Source: a bacterium UBA3756 (GTDB lineage: Bacteria > Bacteroidota > Bacteroidia > Bacteroidales > Bacteroidaceae). Taken from it: a DNA stretch of 10,774 nt. Position numbers and translations under genes: made by a program. Of the stretch, positions 6,857 to 10,774 are shown one piece after another. Positions within the stretch are counted from its first letter, which is position 1. Each line of letters opens with the position of its first letter. The DNA is taken from contig DFGG01000078.1 in the NCBI GenBank assembly GCA_002371695.1, positions 1 to 10,774 on the forward strand, in the 5' to 3' direction. A model generated the notes under the pieces. That model did not search any database. It had not been told where the DNA came from and saw only the letters and a program-made list of their open reading frames with translations.

Positions 6857-8701
6857 TTATTCCACTGTTACTGATTTTGCCAAGTTTCTTGGTTGGTCAA
6901 CGTTCTTGCCCTTGCAGACAGCTACGTGATAAGCCAGCAGCTGCAGGGGTATCGTCGCCACGAGCGGCTCCAGACACTCCTGCACGTCTGGCAGCTCTAT
7001 TACTTCGTCAGCAATCTTCGCGATTGTGTCATCGCCTTTCGAGACGAGAGCTATCACCCTACCCTGACGCGCCTTGATTTCCTGAATATTCGACAGCACC
7101 TTCTCGTACATCGCATTATGAGTGGCAATCACCACTACCGGCATATCAGAGTCGATGAGTGCTATAGGGCCATGCTTCATCTCGGCAGCAGGATAGCCCT
7201 CGGCATGGATGTAACTGATTTCTTTCAGTTTCAGAGCCCCCTCAAGTGCCACTGGATAAGAGTAGCCACGCCCCAGATAAAGGAAATTATGAGCATAAGT
7301 AAATGTACGTGCGAGATCAGCCACCCGTTCGTTGGTCTGCAATACCTCCCGTATCTTCATAGGAATCTCGCTCAGTCCCTTCACAATCTTCAGATACTCG
7401 TCGCGCTTCACGGTGCCCTTGGCTTCTGAGAGAGCCAGAGCAAACATCACGAGCACTGTCACCTGCCCGGTGAAAGCCTTCGTCGATGCCACACCGATCT
7501 CAGGCCCCACATGAATATAGGTGCCAGTATTCGTGGCGCGAGGTATGCTAGAGCCAATGGCATTACAGATACCATAGATGAAGGCTCCTTTCTCCTTGGC
7601 CAATTGTACAGCAGCCAGCGTATCGGCTGTTTCGCCGCTCTGCGAGATGGCTATCACCACATCGCCCTTGCCCACTACTGGGTTGCGGTAGCGGAACTCT
7701 GAGGCATACTCCACCTCAACGGGGATTCGGCACAATTGCTCAATGATCTGCTTACCTATCAGACCAGCATGCCAGGATGTACCGCAGGCCACAATCACGA
7801 TGCGTTTCGCATCGAGTAACTGTCGGCGATAGTCTATCAGGGCAGACAGAGTCACATGGTCGGCATCCACGTTCACGCGGCCTCGCATGCAGTTCGTCAG
7901 GCACTCTGGTTGCTCGAAGATCTCCTTGAGCATGAAGTGCGGATAGCCGCCCTTCTCTATCTGTCCCAAGTCGATATCGACAGTCTTCACCTTCAGTTCC
8001 TGTTCCTCGCCCAGAATGCTCACCACCTTAAGTTCCTTGTCACGACGGATGACGGCGATATTGCCATCTTCCAAATATACCACCTTGTCGGTATACTCCA
8101 CGATAGGACTGGCGTCAGACCCCAGGAAGAACTCATTCTCACCGATACCCACCACCAGCGGACTCTGCTTGCGTGCAGCCACAATCTGTTCGGGGTTGCG
8201 CTTATCGAGCACGGCAATAGCATAGGCACCTATCACCTGATACAAAGCCACCTGGACGGCGGTCAGCAAATCAAGTTGCTTGTGCACCTGAATATACTCT
8301 ATGAGCTGTACCAGCACTTCCGTATCGGTGTCGCTCTTGAAATGAATACCTTTCGCCATCAGCTTCTCCTTGATGTCGGCATAATTCTCGATGATACCGT
8401 TGTGGATGATGGCCAGGTTGTGGCTCTCAGAATAGTGCGGGTGGGCATTACGACTGGAGGGTTCTCCATGGGTGGCCCAACGCGTATGAGCGATGCCAAT
8501 GGTGCCGCTCACATCCTTGTCCGAACAAAACTCCACGAGGTTGTCGACTTTTCCTTTCGCCTTGTAGACGTTCAAGTCGCCATTAGTGTTAATCAGAGCC
8601 ACGCCAGCCGAGTCGTAACCACGATATTCCAGTCGGCGTAATCCTTTTATCAGTACTGGAAAGGCTTCTTTTGTGCCTATATATCCTACTATTCCGCACA
8701 T
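6857..8701 (-). CDS. glmS: glutamine-fructose-6-phosphate aminotransferase (isomerizing)
   Basis: A 614-residue cytosolic enzyme making glucosamine-6-phosphate from fructose-6-phosphate and glutamine, the entry step to UDP-GlcNAc, peptidoglycan and lipopolysaccharide. The N-terminal Ntn glutaminase begins MCGIVGYIG with nucleophile C2 after removal of Met, then HTRWATHGEP (72-81) and IIHNGIIENY (98-107). Two SIS sugar-isomerase domains follow: CGTSWHAG (306-313) and SQSGETADT (353-361) in the first, KEISYIHAEGYPAAEMKHGP (493-512) in the second, with E494 and H510 as likely catalytic residues. The C-terminal NLAKSVTVE tail carries the conserved lysine K609. Length and motifs are canonical. The requirement for Cys at position 2 fixes the start. 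It has a near-consensus promoter and a leader of about 25 bases, too short for a glmS ribozyme. carA follows 57 bases downstream, possibly in the same transcript. Confidence 0.98.
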   Translation of the reverse strand: MCGIVGYIGTKEAFPVLIKGLRRLEYRGYDSAGVALINTNGDLNVYKAKGKVDNLVEFCSDKDVSGTIGIAHTRWATHGEPSSRNAHPHYSESHNLAIIHNGIIENYADIKEKLMAKGIHFKSDTDTEVLVQLIEYIQVHKQLDLLTAVQVALYQVIGAYAIAVLDKRNPEQIVAARKQSPLVVGIGENEFFLGSDASPIVEYTDKVVYLEDGNIAVIRRDKELKVVSILGEEQELKVKTVDIDLGQIEKGGYPHFMLKEIFEQPECLTNCMRGRVNVDADHVTLSALIDYRRQLLDAKRIVIVACGTSWHAGLIGKQIIEQLCRIPVEVEYASEFRYRNPVVGKGDVVIAISQSGETADTLAAVQLAKEKGAFIYGICNAIGSSIPRATNTGTYIHVGPEIGVASTKAFTGQVTVLVMFALALSEAKGTVKRDEYLKIVKGLSEIPMKIREVLQTNERVADLARTFTYAHNFLYLGRGYSYPVALEGALKLKEISYIHAEGYPAAEMKHGPIALIDSDMPVVVIATHNAMYEKVLSNIQEIKARQGRVIALVSKGDDTIAKIADEVIELPDVQECLEPLVATIPLQLLAYHVAVCKGKNVDQPRNLAKSVTVE

Positions 8702-8733
8702 ATCGTTATGTCTGTTTGTGTCTTAATTGCGTG

Positions 8734-8765
8734 CAAAGGTAATGTAAATATTTCGTTTGTGCAAA
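8734..8765 (-). promoter_or_regulatory. Bacteroidota-type promoter for glmS
   Basis: On the minus strand TTTG (8765-8762), a 20-base spacer and TACCTTTG (8741-8734) match TTTG-N19-21-TAnnTTTG. The predicted start site near 8727 leaves about 25 bases before the glmS ATG. The -33 TTTG is made partly of the T tract that ends the uxaC terminator. Spacing is identical to the kinase promoter at 2400-2431. Confidence 0.78.
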
Positions 8766-8795
8766 AAAATGAGGGAGTTTTTGATAAACTCCCTC
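8763..8795 (-). terminator. intrinsic terminator of uxaC
   Basis: A perfect 10-bp stem, GAGGGAGTTT (plus strand 8771-8780) and AAACTCCCTC (8786-8795), encloses a 5-base loop. On the minus strand it is followed after one base by T7 (8769-8763). It lies 11 bases after the uxaC stop. In the opposite direction the following bases are not a T tract, so it acts for uxaC only. Confidence 0.88.
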
Positions 8796-8806
8796 AACTT
8801 TATGAT

Positions 8807-10213
8807 TTAATAGAACTTGAAGTAACGGCGAGCGTTGTTGTAGGAAATATCCTCAACCATCCGTCCGAGAATCTCCATGTCGCAAGGCAGGAGGCCTTTC
8901 TCTACATCGTTGCCAAGAATGTTGCAGAGGATGCGACGGAAATACTCATGACGCGGATAAGAGAGGAACGAGCGACTATCCGTAAGCATACCCACGAAAC
9001 GACTCAGCAGACCCAGTACAGAAAGAGCATTCATCTGGCGAATCATACCGTCCATCTGGTCGTTGAACCACCAGCCCGAACCAAACTGGATCTTTCCGGG
9101 CTCTCCACCCTGGAAGTTACCAAGCATAGTGGCAATCACTTCGTTGGCACAGGGATTCAGTGTATATAATATGGTACGCGTGAGCTTACCCTTCATGTTG
9201 AGCTTATTCAGGAATGCAGACATAGCCTTGGCTGTGTTGAACTCGCCAATAGAATCGAAGCCTGTGTCAGGGCCCAGCTGGTTGTACATAGCCGTATTGT
9301 TGTCGCGGATGGCACCATAGTGGAACTGCTGTGTCCAGCCTGCATCGGCGTCCATCTCGGCCATCACGGTGAGGAAGCAGTTCTTGTACTGGCGTGTCTC
9401 GTACTCAGAGAGCTGCTGACCACGCATAGCCTTGTCAAAGATGGTCTCAATCTGAGAGTCGGTATACGGCTCGTTGTAGAACTCCTCGATACCATGATCG
9501 GAGAGCTTCGAACCTTGCTCAGCAAAGAAGTCATGGCGCTTCTGCAGAGCGTCAACCATATCAGCAAACTTGTTGATGGTGACACCGCTGACCTGTGCGA
9601 GCTGTTCTACATACTTGGCGAACTCAGGCTTCTCAATGTTCATGGCCTTGTCAGGACGCCAGGCAGGAATCATGATGGGATCATCCTGAGCCTTGTGCTT
9701 GGCATACTCGATATGGTTGTGCAGATCGTCGACGGGATCATCGGTGGTGCACACGCACTCCACGTTGTAATGCTTCATCAGACCACGGGCAGAGAACTCT
9801 GGCTGCTTGAGCTTTTCGTTACACTCGTCGAAGATTTCACGGGCCGTCTTCGGATTCAACTGCTTGGTAATGCCAAATGCAGTCTTCAGCTCCAGGTGAG
9901 TCCAGTGATAAAGGGGATTACGGAAAGTGTAAGGCACGGTCTCAGCCCACTTCTCAAATTTCTCCCAGTCGCTGGTATCCTTACCTGTGCAGTAACGCTC
10001 TTCCACACCATTGGTACGCATAGCACGCCACTTGTAGTGGTCGCCGCCAAGCCACAACTCGGTGATAGACTTGAAACGATGATCGTTGGCCACCATTTCA
10101 GGAATGAGGTGACAATGATAGTCAATGATTGGCATCTTGGCAGCATGCTCATGGTAAAGCTTCTGCGCAACCTCGGTTTCGAGAACGAAATTATCGTCGT
10201 TAAATTGCTTCAT
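8807..10213 (-). CDS. uxaC: glucuronate (uronate) isomerase UxaC
   Basis: A 468-residue cytosolic isomerase converting D-glucuronate to D-fructuronate and D-galacturonate to D-tagaturonate, the first step in uronate use from pectin, xylan side chains or host glycans. It belongs to the amidohydrolase-superfamily UxaC family. The metal-binding HxH is seen in IIDYHCHLIPEM (29-40; H33 and H35), followed by SITELWLGGDHYKWRAMR (49-66). VCTTDDPVDDL (about 173-183), IPAWRPDKAMN and LGNFQGGEPGKIQFGSGWWFNDQ further on are typical of the family. Length is normal. The ATG follows an A-rich leader without Shine-Dalgarno. The gene is alone in its unit, with its own promoter and a strong terminator; the usual UxaB/UxuA partners are not present, and it diverges from ansA. 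Confidence 0.97.
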   Translation of the reverse strand: MKQFNDDNFVLETEVAQKLYHEHAAKMPIIDYHCHLIPEMVANDHRFKSITELWLGGDHYKWRAMRTNGVEERYCTGKDTSDWEKFEKWAETVPYTFRNPLYHWTHLELKTAFGITKQLNPKTAREIFDECNEKLKQPEFSARGLMKHYNVECVCTTDDPVDDLHNHIEYAKHKAQDDPIMIPAWRPDKAMNIEKPEFAKYVEQLAQVSGVTINKFADMVDALQKRHDFFAEQGSKLSDHGIEEFYNEPYTDSQIETIFDKAMRGQQLSEYETRQYKNCFLTVMAEMDADAGWTQQFHYGAIRDNNTAMYNQLGPDTGFDSIGEFNTAKAMSAFLNKLNMKGKLTRTILYTLNPCANEVIATMLGNFQGGEPGKIQFGSGWWFNDQMDGMIRQMNALSVLGLLSRFVGMLTDSRSFLSYPRHEYFRRILCNILGNDVEKGLLPCDMEILGRMVEDISYNNARRYFKFY

Positions 10214-10250
10214 AATTTGTTGTTTTAGTTGTAAGTTTTAAATTTCCGTG

Positions 10251-10258
10251 CAAAGATA
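10251..10258 (-). promoter_or_regulatory. -7 promoter element for uxaC
   Basis: TATCTTTG on the minus strand matches TAnnTTTG and lies 37 bases before the uxaC ATG. No TTTG is present at the expected -33 distance; that position falls next to the opposing ansA box. An activator or a weaker promoter is therefore possible. Confidence 0.65.
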
Positions 10259-10281
10259 GTAAATATTCCGCAGAAAAAAGC

Positions 10282-10289
10282 TATCTTTG
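10282..10289 (+). promoter_or_regulatory. -7 promoter element for ansA
   Basis: TATCTTTG on the plus strand matches TAnnTTTG, 33 bases before the ansA ATG at 10323. As for uxaC, no TTTG is found about 20 bases upstream. The two polymerase sites would overlap on the DNA, so the two genes may compete. Confidence 0.65.
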
Positions 10290-10303
10290 CAAAAAATAAC
10301 ACG

Positions 10304-10313
10304 TAAACGTTTA
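10304..10313. promoter_or_regulatory. perfect 10-bp palindrome in the ansA leader, possible operator
   Basis: TAAACGTTTA is a perfect palindrome with a central CG, located after the predicted ansA start site and ten bases before the ATG. Central-CG palindromes of this kind resemble LacI/GalR-family operators, but ten bases is short and the base context is AT-rich, so chance cannot be excluded. No regulator gene is nearby. Confidence 0.3.
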
Positions 10314-10322
10314 AGATAGCCC

Positions 10323-10774
10323 ATGCAGAGCAGAGTTTTATTAATCTATACAGGAGGCACCATCGGTATGAACCATAACCCGAAGACCGGGGCCTTGGAA
10401 CCCTTCGATTTCGAACACCTTCTGTATCATGTGCCGGAGCTGAAGCAGCTCGACACCAAGATAGACACTTATCAGTTTCAGCCGCCCATCGACTCCAGCA
10501 ACATGACTCCTGCCCGATGGACGGATATCAGTCATTGCATTGCCGACCGCTATCAGGACTACGACGGTTTCGTCGTGCTTCACGGCACCGATACGATGGC
10601 CTACACCGCCTCTGCCCTCTCCTATATGCTGGAGAATCTGACCAAGCCTGTCGTCTTCACCGGCTCTCAACTGCCCATCGGCCAGTTCCGCACTGACGGT
10701 AAGGAGAATCTGATTACCTCGATAGAAATCGCTGCCGCCAAGAATGATGAGGGGCGTGCCTTGGTGCCTGAAGT
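10323..10774 (+). CDS. ansA: type I L-asparaginase, 3' end beyond the window
   Basis: The first 150 residues of an asparaginase, hydrolysing L-asparagine to aspartate and ammonia. The start MQSRVLLIYTGGTIGM holds the first catalytic motif TGGTIG (10-15), with T13 as likely nucleophile. HGTDTMAYTASALS (87-100) holds the second, with T89 and D90. VFTGSQLPIGQFRTDGKEN (111-129) is typical of the cytoplasmic AnsA type. There is no signal peptide, which separates it from the periplasmic type II enzyme. An in-frame TAG at 10317-10319 makes the ATG at 10323 the first possible start. No Shine-Dalgarno is seen. The family is about 330-350 residues, so more than half of the gene lies outside the window. 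It diverges from uxaC. Confidence 0.95.
   Translation, partial: MQSRVLLIYTGGTIGMNHNPKTGALEPFDFEHLLYHVPELKQLDTKIDTYQFQPPIDSSNMTPARWTDISHCIADRYQDYDGFVVLHGTDTMAYTASALSYMLENLTKPVVFTGSQLPIGQFRTDGKENLITSIEIAAAKNDEGRALVPE

Larger units (their letters stand above)
10249..10291. repeat. 11-bp inverted repeat made of two divergent -7 boxes
   Basis: TGCAAAGATAG (10249-10259) and its perfect complement CTATCTTTGCA (10281-10291) are separated by 21 bases. Each arm is a TATCTTTGCA -7 element facing outward, one toward uxaC and one toward ansA. A third partial copy, AAGATAGC at 10313-10320, pairs with GCTATCTT at 10280-10287. Confidence 0.85.

Noticed and set aside
7856..8641. Open frame of 261 codons on the plus strand over glmS
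   Set aside because: Antisense to the conserved glutaminase domain; no independent coding signal.
8702..8733. glmS ribozyme or riboswitch before glmS
   Set aside because: The predicted leader is only about 25 bases, far too short, and glmS ribozymes are known mainly from Gram-positive bacteria.
9320..10228. Open frame of 302 codons on the plus strand over uxaC
   Set aside because: Antisense to uxaC, whose protein is complete and conserved. The plus strand has no promoter before it and the frame shows no domain.
1..10774. Mobile element, CRISPR array, tRNA/rRNA or defence system
   Set aside because: No transposase or integrase, no regularly spaced repeats and no tRNA-like fold were seen; every large frame belongs to a core gene.

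Overview
The window looks like chromosomal DNA from a Bacteroidota bacterium of the order Bacteroidales, most likely a Prevotella-like genus. Four intergenic regions carry the Bacteroidota sigma-factor -7 element TAnnTTTG, each followed by CA, and two of them also have TTTG exactly 20 bases upstream. Most start codons have an A-rich leader and no clear Shine-Dalgarno sequence. The protein families fit as well: an NspC-type polyamine decarboxylase, a receiver-first soluble hybrid kinase, and the UxaC, GlmS and type I asparaginase forms. The genus is an inference.

Layout, left to right: bases 1-80 are a T/A-rich spacer, with a possible start of another minus-strand gene at base 29. Six complete genes then lie on the minus strand, so transcription runs right to left: uxaC (8807-10213), glmS (6857-8701), carA (5693-6799), carB (2466-5696), a receiver-histidine kinase hybrid (1223-2368) and nspC (81-1223). 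At the right edge ansA starts on the plus strand at 10323, divergent from uxaC, and runs out of the window.

There appear to be four transcription units. uxaC has its own promoter and ends in a strong 10-bp hairpin terminator. glmS has a near-consensus promoter whose -33 box lies in that terminator's T tract. glmS continues to carA-carB, which overlap by ATGA, but a weak hairpin plus T6 lies between glmS and carA, so carAB may depend on read-through. The hybrid kinase has another near-consensus promoter, built into a large palindrome after carB, and overlaps nspC by one base (TGATG). uxaC and ansA diverge from back-to-back -7 boxes that form an 11-bp inverted repeat.

Functionally this is mostly core metabolism: uronate breakdown (uxaC), amino sugar synthesis for the cell envelope (glmS), carbamoyl phosphate for pyrimidines and arginine (carAB), asparagine breakdown (ansA) and spermidine or norspermidine synthesis (nspC), plus one signalling protein. 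I see no mobile element, CRISPR array, RNA gene or defence system. The most notable points are the palindromic promoter at 2398-2451, the animal CAD-like character of both CarA and CarB, the in-frame 9-bp minisatellite in carA, and the possible attenuator between glmS and carA.
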